NCBI GenBank assembly: GCA_029255685.2
Contig: CM055311.2
Span: 53,279,048 to 53,343,047, forward strand
Reading direction: 5' to 3'
Origin: Silene conica
Lineage: Eukaryota > Streptophyta > Magnoliopsida > Caryophyllales > Caryophyllaceae
Length of the DNA stretch: 64,000 nt
Shown: piece by piece, positions 24,350-36,387 of the stretch
How positions within the stretch are numbered: the first letter of the stretch is position 1
Layout of the letters: each line of letters begins with the position of its first letter
The notes under the pieces: generated by a model
Told to the model about the DNA's origin: nothing
Databases searched by the model: none
Seen by the model: the letters and a program-made list of their open reading frames with translations, nothing else
Translations under genes and position numbers: made by a program

Positions 24350-25000
24350 AATTCCCCAAACCAAATCTTGCTTGCCCTCAAGCAAGAAATAGACTCGATC
24401 TTAACTAATGGGACGATTTCAATCTCAGAGCGAAATTTACATGTAAGACTAAACCAATGCCAAGTATAAAATGAGATAATATTCAAATCATGCAAACGAG
24501 TTATGGTGTTGTCAAACTTGCAAGACTAGAGACTATAGAGACTTTATACCATGGACTCTCGCGGTACCCTCGAGACACTCATGAAGCAAAGGGTGAGTAT
24601 ATGTAAAAGATAGAAAGAAGTATATTGTAATGACACTCACCTAACTGCGACCCATGGAAACATGCTTGCACTAACATGAACAAGAATTCCACAACTATGT
24701 ATAAACAAACCCATTAAGTGACTCTGATAAATGCAATTGGGGTAATGAAAGATATGTGAGGTAAAAGGTAAAAAGTGGTTAAGATGTTTTTGGATTTGTG
24801 GGGTTAATAGCCAAGCTAGTAAAACCGGTTTCCAACAACGTATTTCACAACTTTTGATATTAAGGACAGTGCTCTTTTGTAGCACAACTCTCACATGATA
24901 TAGAAAGGACTCCCAAATGTTTTGAATGAAGTACGGGAGTGATAACATATAAAAGAAAGGGATTTTAGAACGAAATTTTGAACTTTTGATACTGTGAATT

Positions 25001-25033
25001 GGTCGACCGACCCATGAAAGTGGTCGGTCGACT
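25001..25033. repeat. Box pair in D tail, opposed orientation
   Basis: GGTCGACCGACC at 25001 and GGTCGGTCGACT at 25022 (last base differs), 21 bp apart and in opposite orientations. Confidence 0.9.
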
Positions 25034-26057
25034 GACTTTCGTACGTCTTTTGACTTTTTTCGTTTTTTTCTTTTCTCCTTCTTTTCTCCTTCTTTTTCTG
25101 TTATTTTTCTTTTCTTTCTTGCTTTCTTTTTTTCTTTTCTCTTTTTGCTCAAGATATCATACAAACCAAGATGCCTCAAAAAAATAATCCAATGACCACA
25201 AATACTAGCTTGAAGGGTAGGCTAAGTATGGGATGTAGTTTTGGGGGAATAAAAAGGCAAATTTGGCTATGTAGGGCTTATGGGTAAATATGAGAAAAGG
25301 GATCCCAAATGCACGTATCAAGACTCACAAAACGAGATAGTAAAACAAGTATATAGCAATTCAAGTTCATGTTTATGCATATTGATGTAACATGTTCCAA
25401 GGGGAGTACTACTCACATTCTAGACAACTGGTTTAAGAATGAAACCAGGAAATAAAGTTCTAAAACTTAGAATGTATAGTAGGTTGCCAAGGTATAAGTC
25501 AAGTCTCAAGAAAAACAAGTTGACAAAAACTCGTAGATATGCAAAAGACTCTCATACTAAAACAAGTTGACAAGGCAAGGTAAAGGCATAGACATGTAAG
25601 ATAGCAAAGATCATCCTTGAAATACTCTCGTTCCGACTCGACCTATATGCTAAAATAAACGTGCATTTTTTTGAATTTTTGAAAGTTTTCTATTTTTTTT
25701 GTACTTTTCTTTTGTATATGCAAGAGAAATAAAGAAAAACAATGCAATACGGAAATGCAATAAATGTGCGACGGAATGCAATGCATGTGACACGAAACCA
25801 TTCCCCAAACCAACCCGCACAATGTCCCCATTGTGCATTAGCCTAAGTAAAGGTTTCATAAAATTAAAAGAAAGATGCAAGGAAACTAAAAACCAAGGAA
25901 AAACTGGAAAGAACTCACTGGATTATGAAGTGCATGAGAAAAACCTCCCCAAACCAGCGTAAGCTGGGAGGTTTTGGTGGCCAGCCGTGCCACTCAAGTA
26001 CCCAAGACAGTTGCACGATTCCCGAGGAAGAAACGAACAGGCTGTGACGGACGGGTA

Positions 26058-26142
26058 GGTCGACCGACCTTCCTGCAGACTACAGGAATTCCAGCATTTA
26101 CAGGGACTAGGTCGACCGACCCATATGATAGGTCGGTCGACC
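26058..26142. repeat. Box pair plus one lone box in D tail
   Basis: GGTCGACCGACC at 26110 and GGTCGGTCGACC at 26131, 21 bp apart and opposed. A single box at 26058 has no partner 21 bp to either side. Confidence 0.9.
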
Positions 26143-26357
26143 CCTCTGCTGCACAGCGGTCTTCGTTTCTTCGTAAAACCTGAAAAAGCAATAAATATGC
26201 GCCCAACAAAGGCGCGAGATCCCAGAAACAAGTCCAAAAAGTCTTAACTACGCAAACACAAAAAAGTTGTCCTAAAAACTTAAAGAAAGCAAGCTAGAAA
26301 GTCTTAGCAAAACAAAAAAATGTCTTAAGAAAAACAGAAACGAGCAAAAAGAAGAAG

Positions 26358-26788
26358 TCATCCGCGAAGGATTCGGCGTTTCTTTGACCAAGGGCTCTGA
26401 CTACAGGCTACTCCTTCAGCTATGGTGATTTGGGTAGATGCGTTTCTCTCCACCTTGTAGATGGGTGGGTCATCATCCACAGCTTTAGCCATCCATCTCC
26501 CGGAGTTGTCGACTCCCAAGTCGTGGGCCGACACTTTCCTCGGTTTCTTCTCCTTAGGGCTCTTTTCTTTAGCCAAATGATCACTAGCTTGAGTGATCTC
26601 GTTCTCTATATCATTTGATCGAGTAAGTGGTACTACTCGATCGAGAACATCTCTCTTCCTATCGCCTATAGACCCTATCACTAGAGTTGCAATTTCTGGA
26701 GCATCCAAATCAGCCTCCCGAGCAAGAGATTCACCTGCACATGCCTCAAAACACATCAAAGCCTCCGAAGGATCCTTTGTAAAGGATC
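26358..26788 (-). pseudogene. Gag-like frame of D, left of insertion A
   Basis: A minus-strand frame reaches the A insertion site and ends at 26358. It is hydrophilic, with a basic KEKSPKEKKPRK stretch in the middle. I do not recognise a domain. Its partner segment lies on the far side of A. Treated as a fossil; broken by insertion. Confidence 0.5.
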
Positions 26789-27854
26789 CTTGTTGTAATA
26801 CCTCGATTTTTGTCACGTTTAGTTATGAGATTTATTTTGTTACAAGGTTAAATACGGTTTTAATACTTCCTTTGCATATAAGTTTTAGGCTACGTTTATG
26901 TGTTTGATGGGGTTCGATCAAGGGATCTCGAGGTAGTGACTTGGGTCCTCTTGGGTTTCGAACTCAAGACCTCTAAGGAGTGGTGTTGGGCCTCGGTTTC
27001 TGTGCACAAACACCACAGCCCACGATGGCAACATAACCCTAATCTAATTCTTACACTCATCCTCACCTCAAACCGTGAACAAGCCGCCATATAAGAGAGT
27101 GTTGTGCTCTTATTTTCAGAGCTTTCTCATCTAAACAAAACCCTAGATCTTACAGCCACCACCACACGGAAGAGAGAGGGAGTGCCTACAGTCTTTTTGG
27201 CCGTGTCTAACCCCATCGTTTTGGTCAGGGAAACAGGTACGTGAGTCATGCCTTGTCAATTTTTATAATCGTGTTGGTCTGCTCACCTTTGTTTAGATCT
27301 CGGTTGTTGTTAGGTTGTTTTTGGAGTTCTTGTTTCTGTTATTTTGTTCACAGTGGTAAGGAGAGTAGTGGGTGGTCGGTCTCGGTGGTTACAAGGACAG
27401 GGGGTGGTGTAGAAAGTGGTGTTCGATGGGGCTGTTGTAGGGGTTAGAGTCTGGGTATGGTTGGGTGTTCACGAAGAGGTGTGTAAGGGGGTGGTACCAC
27501 TGTTGACTCGGGGGAGGTCGACACAGTGGCACCACCAGGGTCTGTCAGTCAGGTGTCAAAGGGGTCGTGGAAGGTGGTGGTGTGTGGTGGAAGCCCTGGT
27601 GGTTGCGTCGACAGGGGGCTGTTCAGGGGGGTAGCAGCGTAGTGTAGGGAAGGAACCAGGGTTGGGTTTGTGTCTGGTCGGTCGTATTGGAGGGAGTCGA
27701 CAGTGATGGTGGGTGTCAGTGTTGGAGTGGATGGTCCGGGTGTTACGTAGGGTGGTTGTCGGCGGGCAGTGAGGCGGTCGTGAGGTGGTTAGAGGGGTTG
27801 TTAGAGTCGTGGTGGAGTCTTTGAAGGAGGGGGGCTGTTTTGTTGTTTATTACG

Positions 27855-27856
<2 letters not shown>

Positions 27857-27914
<58 letters not shown>
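27857..27914. repeat. TTA microsatellite in A 5' LTR
   Basis: About 19 TTA units. The poly-Asn ORF across it is an artefact. Confidence 0.95.
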
Positions 27915-27915
<1 letters not shown>

Positions 27916-28420
27916 TTTAGTAATATAAATTGTAATTATGGTTGTATTATTTTTATTTATGGTAAAGATTATTTTATTTATGGGAATTTTGGTTATGGTG
28001 GTAGTATATAGAATAATTTGAAATTCAAACAAAAGTTGTTATATTTAGAAGTTGCTATTTTTGAAAGTTGCTATATCGGGAAAGTTTCTATTTATGGAAA
28101 CTTTCTACTTATGGGGGTTGCCATTTCTTTTAGTAAGTGTGATTGTTAAGGGTGTTGTATAAGTTATTAATTCGTTACGTATACCTGTTTAGGTAGCGAG
28201 TTTCGAGTGAAACATTTCTAAGCATATCTCGGATTGTGTCTGCGTTCCTACTATTTCAGGTAGGGGAAAGTATTGGTTTATAATAATGTGTGATTTGTTC
28301 ATCTTTGGTGTTAAGCATGTTTACGATATAATATCATGAGATCGTTATTTTGTGCTATTTATATCATTCTGAGATATTATTACGATGTGCATATATATTA
28401 TATTGTTTTGTGATACGGTG

Positions 28421-28518
28421 TTGGATCGGTGCGGAGGATATTTGGAGTTGGATCGGTGCGGAGTTTATACGGTGTTGGATCGGTGCGGAGTTTAATTGGC
28501 GTTGGATCGGTGCGGAGT
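28421..28518 (+). repeat. 27-bp minisatellite, 4 copies
   Basis: TTGGATCGGTGCGGAG starts at 28421, 28448, 28475 and 28502. The partner LTR has six copies (35859-36008). Confidence 0.95.
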
Positions 28519-28899
28519 TATTATATTGTTGTTATATTATTCTTTTCCCTACTCAACCTCGTGGTTGACCCTGTGTGTTCGTGATCACCTGTGATGAACC
28601 AAATTATTGGGGAGCAGATTGACAGGTGGCTGAAGCTGAGGGGGATCTATGGGAGGAAGAGCTTGGATCCGGACCCGATTAGAGTCTAGATCACCTTAGC
28701 TAGTTAGCACGAGTTGTACTTTCTTTATTTGGCTAAGACTTATGAATTCAGTTGTAAGAACTTGAAACGAGTTTAATTCTAATTAAAGTACTGTTTTTCT
28801 TTCCTTTGTATCTACTGCCTCGGGAAACCGAGATGGTAACACCCTTACTTATCTGAGGAGTCCTAGTACAGGCCCTTAATAAATGGGGGTGTTACAAAG

Positions 28900-28911
28900 T
28901 GGTATCAGAGC
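28900..28911 (+). other. Primer binding site of A (tRNA-Met)
   Basis: TGGTATCAGAGC, 3 bp after the LTR end; complementary to initiator tRNA-Met. Confidence 0.92.
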
Positions 28912-29460
28912 GAACGATCCTCAGGCCTAACCTAATGAACCCCAATGAACGTAGGAGAATCTAAATAAAATGAACCCCGAGATAGGACTGTTAGGAGCAC
29001 ACTAGAGGTAAAGTATGAGTCTGGGGCCCCCTCACACCGAACCATTGGCCCTATCAGTCTTACCCGGGAACCCCGAGTGAAAATACGAGAGAAAAGGGGT
29101 AGATTAGGATAAGATGGCAGTAATGGTATATTGTGATGAAGTATCTATGCAAACTTGAGTATATGAAACTAATTGGAATAGCCGGAAGGGGCATGAGCAT
29201 GAAAGGGATTTTAATTGTTGAATAAAGAGGTGTGAACTTGTTTGGTTATGTGAAGTATCTTGAAACATGTCAGTAACTGCTTTCATTTCCTTTCTCATCA
29301 TGTCTAGTGATATGCGGTTATGTGATCCCGAGCCTTGTTATAGTTTTATAGTACTCAATCTGGTAGTTGATGCTAGACTTTATCGTTTAGGGACTTTAGC
29401 CCTAATCCTAATGGGTACCCACATGAGACGGGACTCATTTCTTTTCTTTTGAATTATAGT
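28912..29460 (+). other. Leader of element A
   Basis: Untranslated leader between primer site and gag. No gene was seen. A matching leader occurs in B (49800-50289). Confidence 0.7.
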
Positions 29461-32400
29461 ATGCCTCCGCGAAGAGACAACCTCGCTAACATCACATAAG
29501 AGGAGTTAGACCGATTACCAGCCGAGAATGCGGCTCTAAAGGCTAAACAGATGGACTCCGCTAAGATGAGCACGATAATCGCGAGGCACCATCCTACCCA
29601 ATTCACCGGGGAGGGGGAACCTCATTTGCTTGGAGCCTGGTGCAGAGAATTTAGTAACTTGTTCGAGCTGGTGAACTGTCCCGATGAACTGAGGGTTGAC
29701 CAGGCAGCCCACTATCTGAGAGGACTGGCTGGAGACTGGTGGACCGCGAATAAGGGAGAGATCCGGGAAGCAGCTACAGAGGATGGAACCGCGTTTGTTC
29801 CTTGGGACGCATTCAAGGGGGTCTTGAACGAGGTGTTTCTACCAGAATTCCAAAAGAGCAAGCTGAGGGAGGAGTTCGACTCATTCAAAATGTCGGAGGA
29901 CATGACCGTAGAGGCTTATTACAGGAAATTCATCCAGTTGGTGCACTATGTGGGAGACATGGGGTTCGATGATGCCATGCTGGCAATGAAGTTCGAGAGA
30001 GGGTTATCAATTGCTATCAAGAAGAGACTGATTGCGGCTCCGCCTACCACAGTCCGGGACATCTATTTACGGGCTAGGGCGGCGGAGAGGCTCTCGGATA
30101 TGATCAAGAAAGAAAAGAAGTCAAAATCAGAAAAGAGGAAGGCTGAGACTGTGACTGAAAGTTCTGGGTCAAAGAAACCAAGCACCAACAAGTATAGTGG
30201 TTACTTCAGTAACAACTCTTCCGGAGGTGCGAGAAATCAGAGTGGGGGCAATCACATGAGTGGAGTTTCTGGCAGTGGTTCGGCAGAAATAGTGTGTTTT
30301 GGCTGTGGAAAGAGGGGACATAAGCAGGCAGTGTGTCGTTCGTCTGGAGGAAACCAATCTGGGGGCTATCGCACGCCTACATCTGGATACCAGGGATCCC
30401 GTACTCAGTCCTATGGTAGTAGTGGCTATCGCACATCCACGACAAACTATGGTGGGGGTGCGAAATCTGGAGGGAGCAGCAATTATCAGAGGAACTACAA
30501 TAACTATCAGAACCGCACGTACTAGAACCAGAACCAGGGGAATGGAAGCAATCAGAGGACGGGAACAGAAGGAAATCAGCAGGCTGGGACATCTAGTGCC
30601 AGTCAGAGTGGGGTCAAGTCTAGTGGCAAGCTCTTTGCCATGGAAAACAGGCAGCTCAAGAGGATGCGCATGTGGTAACCGGTACTTTTCTTGTGAACTC
30701 TAAGCCTACTTTCGTACTTTTCGATTCCGGTGCCACCCATTCGTTTGTGTCTAGAGATCATGTTAAGGGTTTGGGACTTGAGAGATTCGACTGGGTCGCG
30801 GATTCAGTGACCATACCTTCGGGAGAGTCAATAACTTGTAATAGAGTTTATGGAAGTGTACCCATCAAAATCGGGGAAGCAATTTTCTATTGTGACCTCA
30901 TAGAATTTCCACTAGGGGGCTTTGAGGTGATTCTGGGGATGGACTGGCTAGGGAAGTATCGGGCTTTCATCGACTGTCATCAAAAGAAGATTTCCTTGAA
31001 GGGACCTAAGGGAGTGAGGGTGTCTTACAAGGGATATCGAGTCAAACCAAAAATCAAATTCATTTCCGTTAATACTCTTAAGTCTGGCTTAAGGAAGGGA
31101 GAGAGTCTGATCCTATGTCAAATGTGCGATTGTGAGGCTGAGACTCCCAAGACTAGCGAAATCCCAGTGGTACGGGAGTTTGAGGGAGTTTTCCGAGACG
31201 ATGTTCCAGGGTTACCGCCGAGGAGGGAAGTGGAATTTTCCATTGACCTAAAACCAGGAGCGGGACCAATATCTAAATCACCGTACCGTATGGGACCGAA
31301 AGAAATGGAGGAGTTGAAGAAGCAATTGGATGAATTAGCTGAGAAAGGGTTCATCCGACCCAGTGTGTCGCCCTGGGGAGCACCTGTGTTATTTGTGAAG
31401 AAGAAGGATGGGAGTTTGAGGCTGTGCGTTGACTACCGAGAGCTGAACAATATGACCATCAAGAACCGTTATCCTTTGCCGAGAATTGACGACTTGTTTG
31501 ATCAATTGAGTGGAGCCGGGGTTTTCTCCAAGATTGATTTGAGATCCGGGTATCATCAGTTGAGGATAAAAGATGAAGATATTCCAAAGACCGCTTTCCG
31601 AACGAGGTATGGCCACTATGAATTTGTGGTTATGCCATTTGGATTGACTAATGCTCCAGCTGTGTTCATGGACTTGATGAATCGAGTCTTCAGCCCATAT
31701 CTGGACAAGTTTGTGGTGGTATTCATAGATGATATCCTGGTATACTCTAATAACGCAGAAGAGCACGAGGATCATTTGAGGAAAGTACTTCAGACCCTAG
31801 AGGAACATAAGCTCAATGCTAAGCTGAGTAAGTGCGAGTTCTGGTTGGGGAAAGTGGCGTTTCTGGGGCATTAATTTCAAAGGATAGAGTGTCTGTTGAC
31901 CCTAGTAAGATCGAGGCTGTGATTAAGTGGCAGAGTCCGAAGAATGTGAGCGAAATTCGAAGTTTCTTGGGATTGGCTGGATATTATCGGAGATTCGTCA
32001 AAGATTTTTCAAAGATAGCGAAGCCGTTGACATCGTTAATGATAAAGGAGAACCGTTTTGTCTGGGATGAGAGTTGTGAGAAGGCATTCCTGACTCTTAA
32101 GGAACGTCTGACAACAGCTCCTATCCTGGCCTTGCCAGTCGGAAGTGATAATTTCGAGGTTTATACCGACACTTCGAAGCATGGATTGGGTTGTGTGTTA
32201 ATGCAGAATGAGAGAGTAATAGCATATGCGTCTCGCCAGTTTAAGACCTATGAAGAAAATTATCCGACTCATGATTTGGAATTGGGCGCTGTGGTCTTTG
32301 CACTGAAATTGTGGCGTCATTACCTTTATGGAGCCACTTTTAAGGTGTTTTCTGATCATAAGAGCCTGAAGTATATCTACACCCAGAGAGAGTTGAACAT

Positions 32401-34057
32401 GCGACAGAGGAGGTGGATAGAATTAATTGGAGATTATGATATGCAGATTGTCTATCATGAAGGCAAGGCAAATGTGGTAGCTGACGCCCTAAGTAGGAAA
32501 TCTGTCCATGCTTTGGATTGTGCCAGATCGAGAGTGAGGTTGCATAGTGAATTAAGAGAGATGGGAATTTTCATGATCAGGAAAGGGGATGCTCTTAGTG
32601 ATCTGACGGTAGAGCCCGAGTTGTATGGGGAGATACGGGAGTTACAAAAGAATGATGCGAGAATCCAGAAATGGCGCAAGATGGTGGAGAGTGAGGGTGG
32701 AGAGACGGCATCCAAGTTCAGTATCCATACTGATGGTAGCTTGAGGTTCAGTGGGCGATGGTGTGTTCCGGATGTAGAGGGACTAAAGAAGAAGATTCTG
32801 TCTGAAGCTCATGCTACTCCCTATTCTGTTCACCCAGGGGGTGACAAGCTGTATAAGGACCTTAAGAAGACGTTTTGGTGGCCGAACATGAAGAAGGAAG
32901 TCGCTGAGTTTGTGTCCAGGTGCTTGACATGTCAGAGGGTGAAAGGGGAGCATAAGAGACCTCATGGGAAGGTTCAGCCTTTAGATGTGCCAGAGTGGAA
33001 GTGGGAGAATATTTCGATGGACTTTATCGTGGGGTTGCCTCGCACTCAGAGGGGCAACAACATGATTTGGGTGATCGTGGATCGTTTGACTAAGTCAGCT
33101 CACTTTATTCCAATGAAAGATACCTGGAGTAAAGCCGAGTTGGCTAAGTCATATATTCAGAATGTGGTCAAACTTCATGGCGTACCCAAGGACATTGTTT
33201 CAGATCGAGACTCGAGGTTCATATCTAGATTTTGGCAGGAGTTGCAGACCGCTTTGGGTACCCAATTGAAGATGAGTACAGCTTTCCATCCAGCTACTGA
33301 TGGTCAGACTGAGAGAACGATTCAGACTCTTGAGGACATGTTGAGAGCTTGTGTACTGGAGTTCGGAGGATCTTGGGAGGATCGACTGGGATTGATAGAA
33401 TTTTCTTATAACAATAGCTATCATGCCAGTATTGGGATGGCTCCTTTCGAGGCTCTGTATGGGAGGAAGTGTAGAAGTCCTGTGTGTTAGGATGACCGGG
33501 CCGACGTCGTGACTTTAGGCCCGGATATGATCCAGGAGATGGTAGAGCAGGTTCAGGTGATACGGCAGAAAATGAGGGCAGCCCAGGATCGACAGAAGAG
33601 TTATGCAGATTTAAAGAGGAGCGATATTTCATTCGAGGTTGGCGAGAAAGTTCTGCTTAAAGTATCTCCAATGAAGGGTGTGATGAGATTCGGCAAGCGT
33701 GGCAAGTTGAGTCAGAAATTTATTGGACCGTTTGAGATATTGGACAGAGTTGGCGAAGTGGCATACCGACTAGCTTTGCCTCCAGCTCTATCCAAGGTCC
33801 ACAACGTGTTCCATGTCTCGCAGTTAAGAAAACATGTGAGTGACCCATCACATGTGCTTCAGCACGAGGTGATTGAGGTAGATGAGCAGTTGGCCTACAT
33901 TGAGACTCCGAAGGAAATTCTGGACCGGAAGGTACGGAAGACTCGCAATGGGGAGACGTCCTTGGTGAAGGTCTTGTGGACGAATCACAATCAGGAGGAG
34001 GCTACGTGGGAGCCTGAGGCATCCATGCGAGATCGTTATCCACATTTGTTCGATTGA
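29461..34057 (+). pseudogene. gag-pol: gag-pol of Gypsy element A (broken)
   Basis: Begins with MPPRRDN. The gag capsid region is at about 29.55-30.1 kb, followed by a Gly/Ser/Asn-rich tail with one zinc knuckle (CFGCGKRGHKQAVC, near 30.3 kb). Then come aspartic protease ([10 protein letters not shown], about 30.72 kb), reverse transcriptase (about 31.2-31.8 kb, FIDDILVYS near 31.72), RNase H (YTDTSKHGLG, about 32.16 kb), integrase with HHCC finger (about 32.8-32.95 kb) and DDE core (about 33.0-33.35 kb), and a chromodomain-like end (VKVLW ... EATWEPE, about 33.95-34.05 kb). The chromodomain family is known to steer integration to marked chromatin. About four breaks; not functional as it stands. 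Confidence 0.92.
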
Positions 34058-34086
34058 GGTAAGTTACGCGGACGTAACTTTTCTTT

Positions 34087-34100
34087 AAGGGGGGGTGGAA
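34087..34100 (+). other. First polypurine tract of A
   Basis: AAGGGGGGGTGGAA, followed immediately by TGTAACATTC. That string matches the true left end of element G, so it looks like an alternative or ancestral LTR start. Confidence 0.75.
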
Positions 34101-34189
34101 TGTAACATTCTGTGATTTAAGTGAATCTTTTGTGTTGTTTTATGTTCCAAATGCGTTTGAGGTGATTGTGTTGCCATCCGAGCGATGTT

Positions 34190-34208
34190 GAACTTCGGGA
34201 CGAAGTTC
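34190..34208 (+). repeat. Hairpin before the second PPT of A
   Basis: Perfect arms GAACTTCG / CGAAGTTC with loop GGA, 5 bp upstream of the second purine run. It is conserved in B and G. Confidence 0.9.
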
Positions 34209-34213
34209 ATTTT

Positions 34214-34226
34214 AAGGGGGGAAGAC
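34214..34226 (+). other. Second polypurine tract of A
   Basis: AAGGGGGGAAGAC abuts the 3' LTR start TGTAATACC at 34227. This is the tract that matches the 5' end of the A provirus. Confidence 0.85.
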
Positions 34227-35288
34227 TGTAATACCTCGATTTTTGTCACGTTTAGTTATGAGATTTATTTTGTTACAAGGTTAAATACGGTTTTAATACT
34301 TCTTTTGCATATAAGTTTTAGGCTACGTTTATGTGTTTGATGGGGTTCGATCAAGGGATCTCGAGGTAGTGACTTGGGTCCTCTTGGGTTTCGAACTCAA
34401 GACCTCTAAGGAGTGGTGTTGGGCCTCGGTTTCTGTGCACAAACACCACAGCCCACGATGGCAACATAACCCTAATCTAATTCTTACACTCATCCTCACC
34501 TCAAACCGTGAACAAGCCGCCATATAAGAGAGTGTTGTGCTCTTATTTTCAGAGCTTTCTCATCTAAACAAAACCCTAGATCTTACAGCCACCACCACAC
34601 GGAAGAGAGAGGGAGTGCCTACAGTCTTTTTGGCCGTGTCTAACCCCATCGTTTTGGTCAGGGAAACAGGTATGTGAGTCATGCCTTGTTAATTTTTATA
34701 ATCGTGTTGGTCTGCTCACCTTTGTTTAGATCTCGGTTGTTGTTAGGTTGTTTTTGGAGTTCTTGTTTCTGTTATTTTGTTCACAGTGGTAAGGAGAGTA
34801 GTGGGTGGTCGGTCTCGGTGGTTACGAGGACAGGGGGTGGTGTAGAAAGTGGTGTTCGATGGGGCTGTTGTAGGGGTTAGAGTCTGGGTATGGTTGGGTG
34901 TTCACGAAGAGGTGTGTAAGGGGGTGGTACCACTGTTGACTCGGGGGAGGTCGACACAGTGGCACCACCAGGGTCTGTCAGTTAGGTGTCAAAGGGGTCG
35001 TGGAAGGTGGTGGTGTGTGGTGGAAGCCCTGGTGGTTGCGTCGACAGGGGGCTGTTCAGGGGGTAGCAGCGTAGTGTAGGGAAGGAACCATGGTTGGGTT
35101 TGTGTCTGGTCGGTCGTATTGGAGGGAGTCGACAGTGATGGTGGGTGTCAGTGTTGGAGTGGATGGTCTGGGTGTTACGTAGGGTGGTTGTCGGCGGGCA
35201 GTGAGGCGGTCGTGAGGTGGTTAGAGGGGTTGTTAGAGTCGTGGTGGAGTCTTTGAAGGAGGGGGGCTGTTTTGTTGTTTATTACGTT

Positions 35289-35290
<2 letters not shown>

Positions 35291-35353
<63 letters not shown>
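35291..35353. repeat. TTA microsatellite in A 3' LTR
   Basis: About 21 units; the partner of the run at 27857. Confidence 0.95.
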
Positions 35354-35858
35354 TTTAGTAATATAAATTGTAATTATGGTTGTATTATTTTTATTTATGG
35401 TAAAGATTATTTTATTTATGGGAATTTTGGTTATGGTGGTAGTATATAGAATAATTTGAAATTCAAACGAAAGTTGTTATATTTAGAAGTTGCTATTTTT
35501 GGAAGTTGCTATATCGGGAAAGTTTCTATTTATGGAAACTTTCTACTTATGGGGGTTGCCATTTCTTTTAGTAAGTGTGATTGTTAAGGGTGTTGTATAA
35601 GTTATTAATTCGTTACGTATACCTGTTTAGGTAGCGAGTTTCGAGTGAAACATTTCTAAGCATATCTCGGATTGTGTCTGCGTTCCTACTATTTCAGGTA
35701 GGGGAAAGTATTGGTTTATAATAATGTGTGATCTGTTCATCTTTGGTGTTAAGCATGTTTACGATATAATATCATGAGATCGTTATTTTGTGCTATTTAT
35801 ATCATTCTGAGATATTATTACGATGTGCATATATATTATATTGTTTTGTGATACGGTG

Positions 35859-36008
35859 TTGGATCGGTGCGGAGTATATTGGTGTTGGATCGGTGCGGAG
35901 TATATTGGTGTTGGATCGGTGCGGAGTATATTTGGAGTTGGATCGGTGCGGAGTTTATACGGTGTTGGATCGGTGCGGAGTTTAATTGGCGTTGGATCGG
36001 TGCGGAGT
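35859..36008 (+). repeat. 27-bp minisatellite, 6 copies
   Basis: TTGGATCGGTGCGGAG starts at 35859, 35885, 35911, 35938, 35965 and 35992. The first two intervals are 26 bp and the rest 27 bp. The two extra units share a GTATATTGGTG spacer. Confidence 0.95.
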
Positions 36009-36387
36009 TATTATATTGTTGTTATATTATTCTTTTCCCTACTCAACCTCGTGGTTGACCCTGTGTGTTCGTGATCACCTGTGATGAACCAAATTATTGG
36101 GGAGCAGATTGACAGGTGGCTGAAGCTGAGGGGGAGCTATGGGAGGAAGAGCTTGGATCCGGACCTGATTAGAGTCTAGATCACCTTAGCTAGTTAGCAC
36201 GAGTTGTACTTTCTTTATTTGGCTAAGACTTATGCATTCAGTTGTAAGAACTTGAAACGAGTTTAATTCTAATTAAAGTACTGTTTTTCTTTCCTTTGTA
36301 TCTACTGCCTCGGGAAACCGAGATGGTAACACCCTTACTTATCTGAGGAGTCCTAGTACAGGCCCTTAAATAAATGGGGGTGTTACA

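Larger units (their letters stand above)
24363..26357 (-). other. 3' non-coding interior of element D
   Basis: About 2 kb without credible coding. It contains a roughly 110-bp pyrimidine-rich tract (about 25037-25150, mostly T with C) that creates a false Lys-rich ORF on the minus strand. It also holds two box pairs (25001, 26110) and a lone box at 26058. Confidence 0.55.
26794..28896 (+). repeat. 5' LTR of element A
   Basis: 2103 bp, TGTAATACC...GGTGTTACA, giving 9-bp inverted ends. A TATA-like CCATATAAG at about 27089 with an AAACCCTAG-rich leader after it is a plausible promoter. It also holds a TTA microsatellite (27857-27914) and four 27-bp repeats (28421-28518). ORFs inside are not genes. 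Confidence 0.92.
26794..36387 (+). mobile_element. Element A: Ty3/Gypsy chromovirus fossil
   Basis: 9594 bp with the exact duplication CTTGT (26789-26793 and 36388-36392). LTRs are 26794-28896 and 34227-36387. It has a tRNA-Met primer site, gag and pol in Gypsy order, and a chromodomain-like C terminus, which fits the Tekay/Del group. The LTRs differ at roughly fifteen single positions plus repeat-number changes, so it is the youngest of the large insertions, probably well under a million years at usual plant rates (inference). The coding part is nearly whole, with about four breaks. Confidence 0.92.
34227..36387 (+). repeat. 3' LTR of element A
   Basis: 2161 bp, nearly identical to 26794-28896. 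It is longer because of two extra 27-bp units and a slightly longer TTA run. Its last 35 bp were carried into the second unit of the tandem duplication (41596-41630). Confidence 0.92.

Noticed and set aside
24637-25179. 180-residue Lys/Arg-rich ORF on the minus strand
   Set aside because: It is produced by a pyrimidine-rich tract in the non-coding tail of D; low complexity with no domain.
27850-28032. Poly-Asn ORF
   Set aside because: It reads a TTA microsatellite in the A LTR.
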